Shown here: positions 1 to 12,011 of the stretch, in pieces
Layout: each line of letters opens with the position of its first letter
Position numbering within the stretch: the stretch's first letter is position 1
Origin: Quillaja saponaria
Lineage: Eukaryota > Streptophyta > Magnoliopsida > Fabales > Quillajaceae
Assembly (NCBI GenBank): GCA_029379385.1
Contig: CM055607.1
Coordinates: 2,790,001 to 2,854,000 of the forward strand
DNA length: 64,000 bases
Reading direction: 5' to 3'
Translations under genes and position numbers: made by a program
Notes under the pieces: generated by a model
Told to the model about the DNA's origin: nothing
The model's database searches: none
The model's input: the letters and a program-made list of their open reading frames with translations, nothing else

Positions 1-30
1 CTGTCATTTTTTAGTGCATTAATCTTGCAG

Positions 31-3000
31 ATAAGAGTTCCATATCGACCAGTTGACTCTAAAATTAGTTCTCTTCCAATAGACCGTGACAAACTACCGT
101 CTGGCAAGCAGATACTAGCTCTGACATTAACGTGAGTTTTTTTCTAGAATTCTTCTGTCAGCTTATTAATTTTGCTGCACATTCATAATAACATGCTTTA
201 CCTATTCTGATATTGCAGTTATAAGTTCAAATTGGAAGATGGAGCTGAAGTAAAACCTCAGATACCATTACTAAACTACAGAATATATGACAATAAATTT
301 GAGTCTCAATTTTATATGATCTCTGATTCAAACAAGGTACTCAGTCTCGGATGTTATTACTTGGTCTTTGCATCTGTATGTAGACTCCATATTTATTCTA
401 TATTCAGATCTTATACTTTGCAAGTTAGCCCAATGGTCTGTAGGCCTAAGGGCACCTTCTCCAACTTTAAGATAAAGTGTGGAGGATGATTGTAGGTTTT
501 TGATATCTATTAGGTGGACATGTGCCTAAGAAAATAGGTAGCACTAGTCAATGAGTGTTTCTTCTTTTCGAATCGTGCCTAGCTCTTATAAACACTCACG
601 ACCTATTTTCTTGTACTTGCTTTGTGAATTTTCATTTCTTATGCTCTTTCATGCTGTTCCAATTGTAGCGTGTTTATTCAACTGGTGATGTCTATCCAAA
701 TTCTTCCAAACTTCCCAAGGGAGACTACACTCTACAGCTATATCTGAGGTATATGACTCTTTTCTAGGCAGCACATATGCTGGAAAGATGCACATGCTTT
801 TTTGAAGTTGCTGTCTTTTTTTAAGTAAGTTATCTACTTGGGGTCCATATATAATTAAAAAACAAGAGACCATATCTTTTTGAAAATGAAACTTAAATTT
901 ACAACTAGTGATGAAGCTGTGCAAATGACCCTAGTATTGTTTTTTGAGAAAATAAAAACCTGATACCAGAGTTTGTACACAGGTAGAAAAGTTTTCATAT
1001 TTATCTTGCCTTTATAGGCTTCTCTTATGATAACTTCTTGTTTCAGGCATGACAATGTCCAGATTTTGGAAAAGATCAAACAGTTGGTGTTATTCATTGA
1101 AAGAAAACTGGAAGACAAGGTAGTGCATTGTATGCTTTAAGATCACAGAATCTTTGTCTGGAGGCTTTTGGTTGCTGCCACAATGCACAAGTGCTTTTCT
1201 ATAAGCTTTTTCTTTCATTAGTGATAAATTATGCTTTTGTGTTTCTAATATATTGAAAAATATGCTTAATTTACTGTCTCCCAATCTTTGATCTAGTTGG
1301 GGTAGAGAGAGACCAAGAATTACATGGGGAGAAATGATTGAGAAGGATATAATTACCTTTTTTTTTTTTTTTTTTTTTTGTGGTTATGGGGAAGGGGAGA
1401 ATAAACCCATGTAGGATTCCAGGAAAGTTGACCCTTACGCCTCCTGATAGGAGGGAATGCAGGTGCCGCTGGGGCCAAGAAGCCACTAGAAAATATGATA
1501 TGATGCCTTGGATCAATGCGAACGGAGGATAACATATAGCCGACCCTAACTAGTTTGGGAGATTTATGTTTTAGTTGAGTTGAGTTGATTTGATGAGTAT
1601 TATTAGTTTTCTGTACTTTTACGGCATAGCAGATAATCTTTCATTTTACTTGTAACAGAACATTAAAACTATTGCTGTATTGTCATTAAATCTTTGATTT
1701 ATTCTTAATAACTTTAACTAAGTGGTGTAATTTTAAATGTTATATCTGCTATTGAGTATCTTCTACTTAATAAGTAAATCTACATCAGAAGGCAATGGAA
1801 TTCTTGTATATTTCAGTGGAGCTTTGAACAAGATTGCATTGTTGCTAACAAATGGCTTTACTCTGTCATCAATACTAGAGTGTCTAAACTTTTGGTATCA
1901 TCTTTTATCCAGGATGTCATTCGATTGAGCTTCTTTTCTCAACCAGATGGGCCTGTGGTAGGAAATGGCTCCTATAAATCCTCGGTACTAGTTCCAGGGT
2001 ATGTGCCTGAGTGATTTGTTCGTCAGGTTTACACATGTCATGTTTTCCATGTAGTGATAGCTTTAGTATAATTTTTGGTAGTAAAAAGGAGGCATTTTAT
2101 CTGGGACCACCATCCAAAGAGAAACTTCCGAAGGTAAAGCATCCCCCTTAATTTGTTCTTTTGACTATCAAATAACATTTTACATATATAAAAAGAATTA
2201 CTACCAAATAATATTTAACAGCATCTATAAAAGTTCTGCAGAATTCTCCTCATGGATCTGTATTGGTGGGAGCAATCTCATATGGAAAGCTATCATTTGT
2301 TGCTCAAGGAGAGGGGAAGAATCCAGAAAAGAACCCCGCACCGTATCGGGTTTCTTTCATAGTGCCACCAAATAAGGTTGTGATACGTGCCTCCTTCTGT
2401 TGTTACCTCCCCCAACCCCTTTCCTTAATATCTATGCCTACCAGCTAAGATGAATTTACATATAACTTTTGGTGTACGTTGTACCCTAAATTACTTCGTA
2501 TATATAATTTCAATGATGTTATGTTGACAGATTGATGAGGACAAGGGAAAAGCGTCTTCCCCTAGCACGAAGAGTGTCAGTGAACGCTTAGAAGAAGAGG
2601 TATGTGAGATGAACACTATAAAGAGATTCATTTATGCCAATCCATCTGTCTTTTGATGGAGTACTGGTCTTCATCCTCTATTTCAACCGTTCTTGGATCA
2701 TGTGTTCCATAGTATATCTTTTGGGATCCTCATACAGAAATATACTTGCATACAGTTATACATACACTCATATACACATATTTAATGCTTTTGTTGCGTC
2801 TATATGCATGCAAACATTTGTGTTAATGTTGTGAATAGAGTTCATTTATGTTAATTTTGTAATTAGAGCTCTGAATACAAGGTATTTGGTTGAGTTACCA
2901 GTTACCACACATATAAATATCTATGAATTTAATAACCTTCTGATATTCGACGAGTATTATAATACTCGTTCTCACATACTCTACAAGTTGAAACATGTGA

Positions 3001-6000
3001 ATACTTATTGGAAAGGAGTATGACTAACAAGTATGATTCATTTAGGCAAAGTCTCCATTCAAATTTAATATTGTCAAAGAGGGTTTTGAATAATAAAATT
3101 TCAACTGAATTACCATTGACTAGAAATGTCTATAAAAAAAATAGATCTGATTTTGACTCAGTAACATATGACATTCAAGTATTTTGTTGAGTTTTTTTTC
3201 TTTTTCTTTTTTCGATAGAAATGATGTTGAGTGGTTTGACTCCATGATTGTACTTTATAACAACTCACTTTCCTTTTTGTGGTTTTCTGTTAACGTTCAT
3301 GGGGTTCTGTATTGTACCCTACCATTTTCTGTGGTCGTGTTAACTAGTAATCCCCACCATGAAGAATGAGACTATATTTTCATTTTCAATTTCCTGTCAG
3401 GCATGACTATGTTGACACTTGTTTGGGTTTTTTCATTTTCTGTTTTGACTTACTTAAAGTTGGTGGTTACTTGTCAATCAGGTAAGAGATGCGAAAATAA
3501 AAGTGCTTGGAGGCCTTAAACAGGAAACTGATGAAGAGCAGTCAGAATGGAAAAAGCTAACTGTCACTCTTAAGGTCTGTACTAAGAATGCAACTTTTGA
3601 CCTGTAGCTGTAACGGTCAGGGCCCTTTTGTCTCATGTTATTTGTAAAATTAACCTTTTTCATAACTTTATAGTTCCCTTTTGTCTCATGTTATTTGTAA
3701 AATTAATCTTTTGATAACATTATAGTTACATGTATATTTTCTTGGCAGTCTGAATATCCAAAATACACGCCATTGCTTGCAAAGGTTTTGGAAGGTGTTC
3801 TTTCTAGAAGTAATTTCAAGGACAAAATCCACCATGATGAAGAGGTAACATTGTTTACAAGCATGTGGTCGATATTATCTCTATTCAGTGATAATGATGT
3901 CTCTGTCCTATGAAATATGAGTGTTTTATTTGGATTAAAAAAACTTCCTTTCTGCATGTAAATTGTGATTTTGTCTCCACCACACCAGTCTCGAGTGCAC
4001 TTACCAATCAATATTGTACACCTTACACTGCTATGTTTTAAACTCTGAATGGATTGCAAAATTTCACTTTTCTGTATTTCCACTCTCTGTATTAGGATTA
4101 GAAGAAACTTGCATATCTAGCATTTTATATTATGACAGATGGATAACATCTCAGCTCAAGGATATTACAGATGTTTTTTTCTTTTCTGCGGTTGTCCTTA
4201 TCAACTTATGCGTAAGAGTTACCAGAAAATACTAGAAATCTTTAATTAGAGGCTTTTTAGTATGACTCTATATTTCCTTGTGTTGAGAGTTCTTGTAATT
4301 TTTCTTCTAGGCAAGATTCTGGAATTCCTTCTTGAGATTCAATAATGTTCTTGTTTCTTTTTCTGTTGGCAAAAAATTCCTATTTCTTTTTCATACTATG
4401 TTTTCTCTCCTTACAGTTACTAGGTAATGAACACAAATGGAACCCTTGGTCCTTTATTTGGAGGGTTATTTGACCTTTTAATCCATTCCCAACTGCACCT
4501 TGTCAGAATTCTTGCAGAGTGTAGAATTTGGATGTGTTAAAGAATGGAAGCTCTTATTCATCAAAATTTAAACCTAGGGAGAATGTAAATATAGAAACTT
4601 GTTGAGAGAGTAATAGATGAAGTCCAAGGTCTCTGGAAAATTGATGTATCTGAAGATGCTTGGGAATGAAGATTACATAACAGAGACTGCTCTTTATTGT
4701 TTTTTACCCATCTAATTTATGGAAGCATGTGCGAGCTTTTCATATGAGAGATAATCTATAACAAGTAAAAAGCATAGTTACCCCTACTGCCAATAGAAGA
4801 CTTTAGTTATTTGGTAGGAGAAGCTTTGGCTTCTGAGACATGAGACTATAGTCTTACTGGCAGGTAGAAGATTTGGTTTATTTAGAATCTAAACAATCAG
4901 TTGTAATTATCCAAGATGTCTTAAATTATTGCACTTGTGGGCATCCATGAACCATCCTCCTTCAAATATTTGGATATCAGAAAACACACCCCCTCCTTAA
5001 AAAGAGATGAAGGAGATTGTGTCAGAAAAAAAAAGCTCAGTAGGGAGAATAACTGTTATTTTCTAGTCTACAAAGCACTGATGGATATCCCACTGTATAC
5101 CTCAGTTTTTTGAAGACTGATCTGAAGTTTACCTCATCTCTATCAAAATTTATTCTCTTGCCCCTGTTATTGCCACTTTGCAGGTAATTTCTGCAGCAAA
5201 TGAGGTGATCGACAGTATTGACAGAGAGGAGTTAGCAAAATTCTTTTCTCTCAAAAGTGATCCCGAAGATGATGGGGCTGAGGTCTGTAATGTGTCTATG
5301 TATCATGGTTTTTTACTATATCTTTATTTCTCCTTCCTGGACTACCTGGAGACTCCTTTTGTACAAGTGACAATTAGACCAGGGGCATATTGTGATTAGT
5401 TGATTTGATCATACCGTCTCATATTATTAATTTTGATTTTTATACTATATTTTCTTGATTCCAGAAATTGGTTATGAGAAGAAGCTATGCAAATATAAGG
5501 CTGATATGTTAAGTACACATTCCATAAAATGTAGTTTAATAACTACATGCTGAAAAATCCCTGCTCATGTTCCCACTCTAGACTGCCAGCTCTTCCGCCC
5601 TTGGAGCCCCCTTTGTCCACCCATACCATCTACTAACGTTTCTCAGTTTTTATCATTTTGTTGCACTAGCAACTAATAGTGACAGTACTTCCACAACTTC
5701 ATATCAGTTCATTGAACTCCTCTTACACTCCATACAATAATAAACTTTTGGACAATGCGCCTGCTGCCATAGTAGCCATGTTGTTATCCCCCGTCACCTC
5801 AATTTTTTTTTCTCCACTACCTTTTTTCATGTGCTGTAATACCAATATACTTCCTCATTTTGATCACTGCCGCTTCACCTGCACCTCTGGATCCATAAGG
5901 CTTCAGTGAGCTTGTTAGTAGCAATAGTTGCACTGGTGTTAAAAACATATTTTGTATTTGTAATGTGTTGCTTTTTTGAAAATGTATTCTATAGATTGTT

Positions 6001-7353
6001 ACCTGTCTGCCATAATGAGATATTCATACTTCTTTAATAAATTCATTTTACTTTTTATGTCAAAGTGAACTACAAGAATTACCTATGATACTTCGATATG
6101 CATTTGCAGTTTTCTTAGATTTACTGGCAGTTAATATCGTCTAACTTATTGCACTACAGAAAACCAAGAAAGAGATGGAGACAACTCGTGATCAGTTAGC
6201 AGAGGCGCTGTATCAGAAGGGTCTTGCTTTAGCAGAGATTGAAACTCTGAAGGTGATCTGTTTCTAAGTATTGTCAAAGTCAAGTTTGATACTGATAACA
6301 TTAATACACCAATCATCATCTCTATCAAATACAAAGTATGAGCAATAAAATACAGTCATGTACACACCAGTGCTTTTAATATTTCTTGTTATTTGTTCAG
6401 CTTGATTTAGTTAAGTTTACTTGTATCCTGGAAAATTTTATTTTCTGTAAAATATTAGGGACTAGAAGAGAATAATTCTGCATTCTCACGAGTGTCCACT
6501 CACCCTTCTCTTCCGGTGATCTTTTCTGTCTTGAATTCTTAGATGTTCTAAACTTAGAGCTAAGTTGTATGTTTCCTTTTTCCTTCCTTCAGTGTATATA
6601 TCCTGTGTATATTGTCACCTTGTTGGAACCCCTTCTGGCACCTTTTGATTCAAATTTTATTACCTATCAAAAACATTGCCATGGGTCTTAATATTATCTA
6701 GATGGAATTATGGGAGAATTTGATCCGATTATATTGTCACACTTTCCGATCCAATGTTCTTAGGGTCATCTATTTTATTCCCGTGTGAAGCTTCATTACT
6801 GGATCAATGATAAAGGTGACATTTGTATATTTTTATAATAGGAGGGAGACAAGTCCTCAGATTTGGCTTCCACTGAAGGTGAAAAAGATCTGGGTAAGAC
6901 TGGAGAGCAGTCTGAACCAGAGTCTGGTGTCCATCCAGACTTGTTTGAGGAGAACTTGAATGAACTAAAGAAATGGGTTGACGTGAAGTCCTCTAAATAT
7001 GGCACCCTCATAGTCATACGTGACAGACGTTCTGGAAGGCTTGGTACAGCACTTAAGGTATTCTCTTTCATTGGCAAGCTTTTGAAGAGCATCTTATTTT
7101 TGGAACAGCACATAAGATGTTTTCTCAGGAAATCAGCACCGGATTCTGGTGCCATTATCTGATCTTTATTTTTTTTGCCCCTCTTTTCTCTCAGGTACTG
7201 AATGACTTGATTCAAGACGAGGGTGATCCTCCAAAGAAAAAGCTGTATGAACTAAAGCTGTCATTGCTTGATGAGATCGGATGGACCCATTTGGCTAAGT
7301 ATGAAAGGCAGTGGATGTATGTGCGCTTTCCGTCAAGCTTGCCTCTTTTTTAA
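31..7353 (+). CDS. TPP2: Tripeptidyl-peptidase II, C-terminal part (5' end outside window)
   Basis: Large cytosolic subtilisin-type serine peptidase that removes tripeptides from oligopeptides downstream of the proteasome. The window opens in an intron. Fourteen exons join in frame: 31-131, 219-336, 669-748, 1047-1119, 1913-1998, 2082-2133, 2242-2376, 2531-2599, 3482-3574, 3749-3844, 5184-5282, 6160-6252, 6842-7057, 7195-7353 (TAA). They give about 489 residues, the C-terminal third of a protein of roughly 1,300 or more in plants. The catalytic subtilase domain lies off the left edge. What is seen is the beta-rich region (IRVPYRPVD, NYRIYDNKFESQFY, RVYSTGDVYPNSSKLPKGDY) and the C-terminal helical part ending KYERQWMYVRFPSSLPLF. 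An acidic linker (GEKDLGKTGEQSEPESG) is also present. All introns are GT-AG; the one after 2376 starts GTTGTG, a weak donor. Family call is from recognition of the sequence. Confidence 0.93.
1500..1596 (+). mobile_element. 3' tail of a LINE-like (RTE-type) retroelement in a TPP2 intron
   Basis: The stretch contains ATGCGAACGGAGGAT, then CATATAGCCGACCCTAACTA, then TTTGGGA, and ends in short TTGAG repeats. I recognise this as close to the common 3' end of plant RTE-type LINEs (GCCGACCCCA..TAGTGGGAT..TTG repeats). Only the tail is clear, as expected for a 5'-truncated insertion. The DNA before it (about 1260-1500), with a poly-T run near 1358-1379, may belong to the same insert but I cannot show it. 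It lies inside the 793-bp intron 1120-1912, on the sense strand of TPP2. Confidence 0.5.
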
Positions 7354-8607
7354 GCAGTTCCAAGTAAAAGATTAGAAGTCCTTAATTAAATGAACTGTGT
7401 TTAGTTTCACATCCTCTCCCTCAATAATGTGATGCAAATGATTTGATATTAATCTCTTTTCTTTACTTGCATATATGGCTCCAGGCCAAGTGTTTGACGT
7501 TACCAAAATCATTTGAATCCTTGGGAAATAATAAAAAATCTAGTCACTTGTGAATTTTTGTATTTCCCTACTTTGTCCAGCCCCTTCAACTTTTCTTTTT
7601 CTTGGGCTAATTTAGAATGATAGTGAACTACAGAAGGTGGTTTTTAGATACCTATGACTTTACAAGCAGAATGATGGGCTGTGAGCATCACTAAATTGCA
7701 TCTCAGCCAAAAGTGAAAATGGAGAAGTAAAATTACACAACAGTTTGTATCCCTTCATAACTCACTGACTGAAACTCATTTACCCAGACATATAGTACAT
7801 GTACACAAAGACAAGTTTGTGTACCCCTCACCCGAGTAAATGTTTATATGTTACCTTGTTACAGTTTGGAGTCAGTTTTGGAGCAATTTAATCTAGTCGG
7901 TTCTAAAAGTTTTTGGAGCTGAATCAATCCAAACAGAGTTGGGGATATACTCCATGTGTCATGTGTGTTAGATTGGTTTAGTTTGGGTTGGTCGTTGGTT
8001 TTTTCTTACCAATTTACAAGTTCAAATTAAAAAAAAAAAAAACTTGAAATCAACATATAACACATATAATTTAGTAAACATTTCGAGTCTCAAATTCAAA
8101 GAACATGCCTCAAACAAAAACAAGTTTACAAATTTCCAACAACAAATACACTTAAAGAAAGAACCAAACAGTACATAAAAAATTTCTCTAATGTTTTATG
8201 GGTTTGATTTCATTGACTTTCTGACAAATTTATCCCTAATTGCATGAGCGCATTGTCAAATAGCATCTCCCACCAGTAAGTTTGCTTGATTTTGATTAGA
8301 ACAAAGAAAACCAGAGTATTCGGAACCAACAAAAAAAAAAAAAAAAAAGAGTGAGAAATTTTAGGTGACGAAAATTCCTTTGCATTTGTGTACAAATACT
8401 AAAATTAAAAATATTCATACATTGAAGCACTAGACATTTCTCCAATAAATTTGGACTAGTAGACTTGTACATATTATCCAGCATATAATCCAAAGGCACC
8501 AAACTGATTATTCCTCAAAAGGGTTTGATCCATAAGATAAAAAAAGGAATATAATTCTGTACGCCTGTACCTATAGTACTATTGCACTATGGTCTAAAAC
8601 AATTAGT
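7354..8607. other. Convergent intergenic region, TPP2 / P450
   Basis: Holds the 3' UTRs of the two convergent genes. No coding frame is convincing. A perfect short inverted repeat (GTACACAAA / TTTGTGTAC with a 6-nt loop) sits at 7801-7824. An A-run lies near 8027-8042 and another near 8330-8349. The T-rich, TTGG-rich stretch 7880-8050 may be a decayed repeat. Confidence 0.5.
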
Positions 8608-11556
8608 CTATAGGGGCTGAACTATGAGTGGTAGTCCATAAGTAGGTCTAAGAGACAACAAGATAGAAGGAGAATGGCAGTAATTTGGGGAAATTGTAAA
8701 ACTAAACCTAGAGAGGAGTAGGGTCAAAACAACCTTATACTCCAAAAAGGTCAAGTTCCTACCAATGCACATCCTCCCTCCAAACCCAAAGGGCAAATAC
8801 CCCATCTTGTGCTCACACCCACCATGTGCATCATCCTTGAACCTCTCTGGTCTGAACTCATTCACGTCCTTTCCCCAAAATGTTTGATCATGGTGCATCG
8901 CCACCACGTCGATCCACAAGTTGGTTCCATTAGGGATTGTTAAATCATCAACTTTAATATTTTCTCTAGCTTGTCTATGTACATTAGGCGCTGGTGGATA
9001 CAATCGAAGAACCTCATTCATCACCCACCCCATCTGCATTTTCATAAAAAGTTTATTCAGCACAACAATCAAAATTAAAATTAAAAGATTAAAAAAAAAA
9101 AAGTCAAAACAATCTAAATAGACAGACATCAAAATTTGGGATTAGTTTTCACAGGAAAACAATTAATACTTGGTGAAGGAATGAGTTGGTGTAGACCAAA
9201 TGGATGCTAAATGACAACGTAATGTGTCAATTTCGATGGTTGGACGGTCCTAATTAACAGAAGCATATGGAACATAGATTGGATGAATCAAACTATTGCC
9301 AATGCCAAGTGTGGGTAGACAATGTGGGAGAAATCAAAAAGTGATATTTTGTTATGTGTTTGAAGCTCAAGTGTGGAAGTAGTAAAGCAAAGTAGGCATA
9401 CGTGGAATTCCACAAGAAAAGCAGAACATGTAAAAGTAAAAAATAATTCAAAGAAAAATCATGCCATAGAAATCACGTGCTGGTTGTGGACGCGCTTTAA
9501 AGCGTGGACTTGACTAATTAGTTATTAATTATCTTTGTTTGGTTTGATGAGAACTGGACCGCCGGCGCCACGTAGGAACATTAGGAATATGATGTTTGAC
9601 CGTCTAAACGTTATTAGGACCATTGATCAACGACAAAAATCATAACAACAAAGTAAAACCCTAATAATTCAAACACTTGTCAAATCGGTATTATTCATTT
9701 TAATATAAAAATCAGTTATTCCCAAGCGAGAAATCTAATTAAGAATAGATATTTTCAAACAATTCTACTGTATTATTTTTTGTGTTAAAACAATTCTACT
9801 ATATGCAAATTCACAATCTTTTTAGATCTATGGAAGTGACTATAGGCAAAGTTAGATCATACTACAATTAGTGCTGCCAAACAACATAACATGCATGATA
9901 TAGTAATAGCTTTTCTTACCTTTTTTAGACCAGCAAGCATGTTCATATCACCTAGCTCCTTATCTCCAACCACTTCTTTAATTTCTTCCCTCAACTGGTT
10001 TTGCCAATCTTCATGTTTGGCTAAAAGCATCAAAGTCCATGTGATTGCCAATGCTGTAGTCTCGTGGCCACCAAAGAAAAATGTCTTGCACTCATCCACA
10101 AGTTCTTGTGTGGATAATGTTTTTCCTTGCCGGCCCTCTACCTTGTTATCTTGCAGCAACAACCCTAGCAAGTCCTGCTGAGGTTTCCCTTTACTAATGG
10201 ATTTTTTTCGGGTTGTTATGATCGATAACAAGAGCTTATCTATTTCTTTTCCAAGTTTTTTAGCCTCTAAGTTTTTCTTGAGATTCAAATACTTTCCAAA
10301 TGGAACCCCGACATAGCGATTAGTCTTGAAAAGAGTCATTTGCAGGGCTCTTAATTTTTCATACACTTCCCTGCCATTTTCGTAGTTCATTCCAAAGCTT
10401 GTCTTGGCAATGATCTCACCAGCTGTCGTAGTGATCTCTCTCTCCACATCGATTTCCTGGTTGCCGGAATTTATTTGGGTAACCCACTTTTCTAGCATTC
10501 GGTTTGTGGATTCCACCATTAAGCTAGCCATTGCCTATATATTCAACAATGAAATGTAAATTAATTAAGCAAATGAAGTACTTTTGACTTATAAGTTTTT
10601 GTTTATAATAACATCAAAGAATCAAACATAATGCTTACATATTAATTAATTAAATTTTATCTATTTTTTTTCTTCTATTTTTGACTTATAAGTACTTATA
10701 AGAATCAACCATTTTATATACTTAATTTTATGTATACATTTTTTCAAAATCCACCATAATAACTAGGTCTTAATTTCAAGGTGTATGATGGAGGTTAATA
10801 GTTGAAATTAAACATATAGAATAAGCGTCTATTTCTTATTTAAAAAATTATGCTGCCAGCCATTTATATTAATTTGTCTGTGGTATTTATTCCAAGAAAA
10901 CTTTGTGTGGGAGAAATATATATACACCTTGAGGTTAAGAGGAGAGAATGCAGGAGTAATAACATGGCGATGACGAACCCAATCGTTTCCTTCAACCATA
11001 ACTAAACCACTTCCAAACATGGGATCTCTATCACTTTTGAACACACTAGGCTTTCCCCATCTCTTAGCCAAGACTGCTGCAGACATTTTCTTCAAGAATT
11101 CTGGGTCTGCAACACATAAGAATGGTTCTGTGCCCAGCCAGTACATGAACACCTTCCCTGCAGATATATATGGCAAAACACATATAAGAATGAGTACAAA
11201 GATTATAACCCAAAACTTCATTAGCTTTGTTTTGTGGTGTTGATGGTTTACATACCATGTGATTTTTGCCAGCTAGAAAAGTAAGGAAAAACAATTGGGT
11301 GAATATCATGGGTGAGAATATTTGAATATTCAAGCTTCGAAAAAACTTCAGCGTTTTTCTTCTTTTTGATCATCTCTTTATGATTTCCAAGTGGAAAACT
11401 TGGAGGTGGACCTCTAAACCCATTTCTCTTAAGCTTGTAGTATGTTTGGATAGGGGAAATCCACCAAGAAAATACTAATCTCAAAAACAAGAAGACAAAT
11501 AAGGTTGCCAGGGACAAGGCAAAAGCTTTAGGCAGTAACTCTAATAAGAACTCCAT
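8608..11556 (-). CDS. Cytochrome P450, CYP72 clan, resembling CYP715A
   Basis: Haem-thiolate mono-oxygenase anchored in the ER membrane; the substrate is not shown by the sequence. Four exons on the minus strand (11556-11256, 11157-10928, 10534-9920, 9033-8608, stop TAG) join in frame to 523 residues, a full-length plant P450. Residues about 8-32 form the hydrophobic signal anchor, followed by the proline hinge RGPPPSFPLGN. The I-helix oxygen-binding motif GGHETT is at about 332-337. The K-helix ExxR is EVLR (389-392), then FRPERF, and the haem loop PFGFGGRMCIG has Cys at about 471. Residues such as YWLGTEPFL, MSAAVLAKRWGKPSVF and VEGNDWVRHRHVITPAF fit the CYP72 clan and best match my memory of CYP715A. 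That subfamily call is moderate; CYP709 or CYP714 look less similar. All key residues are present, so it should be functional. Confidence 0.93.
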
Positions 11557-11643
11557 CCTCTCTCTGTGTCTCTCTCTGTATCTATCTCTCTCTCTATAAT
11601 TTGTTTATGGTGGTTTGTGCTATAAGCAAGAATCTCAAATGGG

Positions 11644-12011
11644 TATTTATAGAAGAATAACGGGGTTCAAAGAATGTGGGAAATTCTTCTTTCTATTAAA
11701 ATAAATGATGTGTGAAATTTGACTAGGAAACGTACTAACCAACAGGTTTGAATATTTTTTGTTAGTGTTGCCTGTTGAACATTCGGACCCCCCATTTTGT
11801 CCTTTTGAATTTAGTTTTTTATTTAAAGGTTGCTTTTTTTTTTTTTTTTTTTCCTTTGTCAACCTTCATATAATACTTTCCATTGCTAATTACGGCTAGG
11901 AATTACCTCCGTACCATACCCACGTGATAAACCAATGGAAATTTTCCACGTCAGACTGCTTGACTATTAGAAGTTGGTGATCAACACTTCGGTAAGAAAT
12001 CCACCGACGTC
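11644..12011 (-). promoter_or_regulatory. P450 promoter: TATA box and a cluster of ACGT motifs
   Basis: On the minus strand TATAAATA lies at 11651-11644, 88 bp upstream of the P450 start codon. A CT-rich leader (repeats of CTCT on the plus strand, 11558-11600) lies between. Three ACGT-core sites follow upstream within 91 bp: CACGTG (11921-11926), CACGTC (11947-11952) and GACGTC (12006-12011). Such cores are bZIP/bHLH binding sites; clustering suggests stress, light or hormone control, which is inference. Confidence 0.5.

Noticed and set aside
3703..4083. 126-codon minus-strand frame across TPP2
   Set aside because: Covers an exon and an intron of TPP2 in antisense, with no recognisable domain.
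7801..7824. Perfect 9-bp hairpin read as a terminator
   Set aside because: Factor-independent terminators do not end plant Pol II genes, and there is no T run after it; kept only as a note in the intergenic entry.
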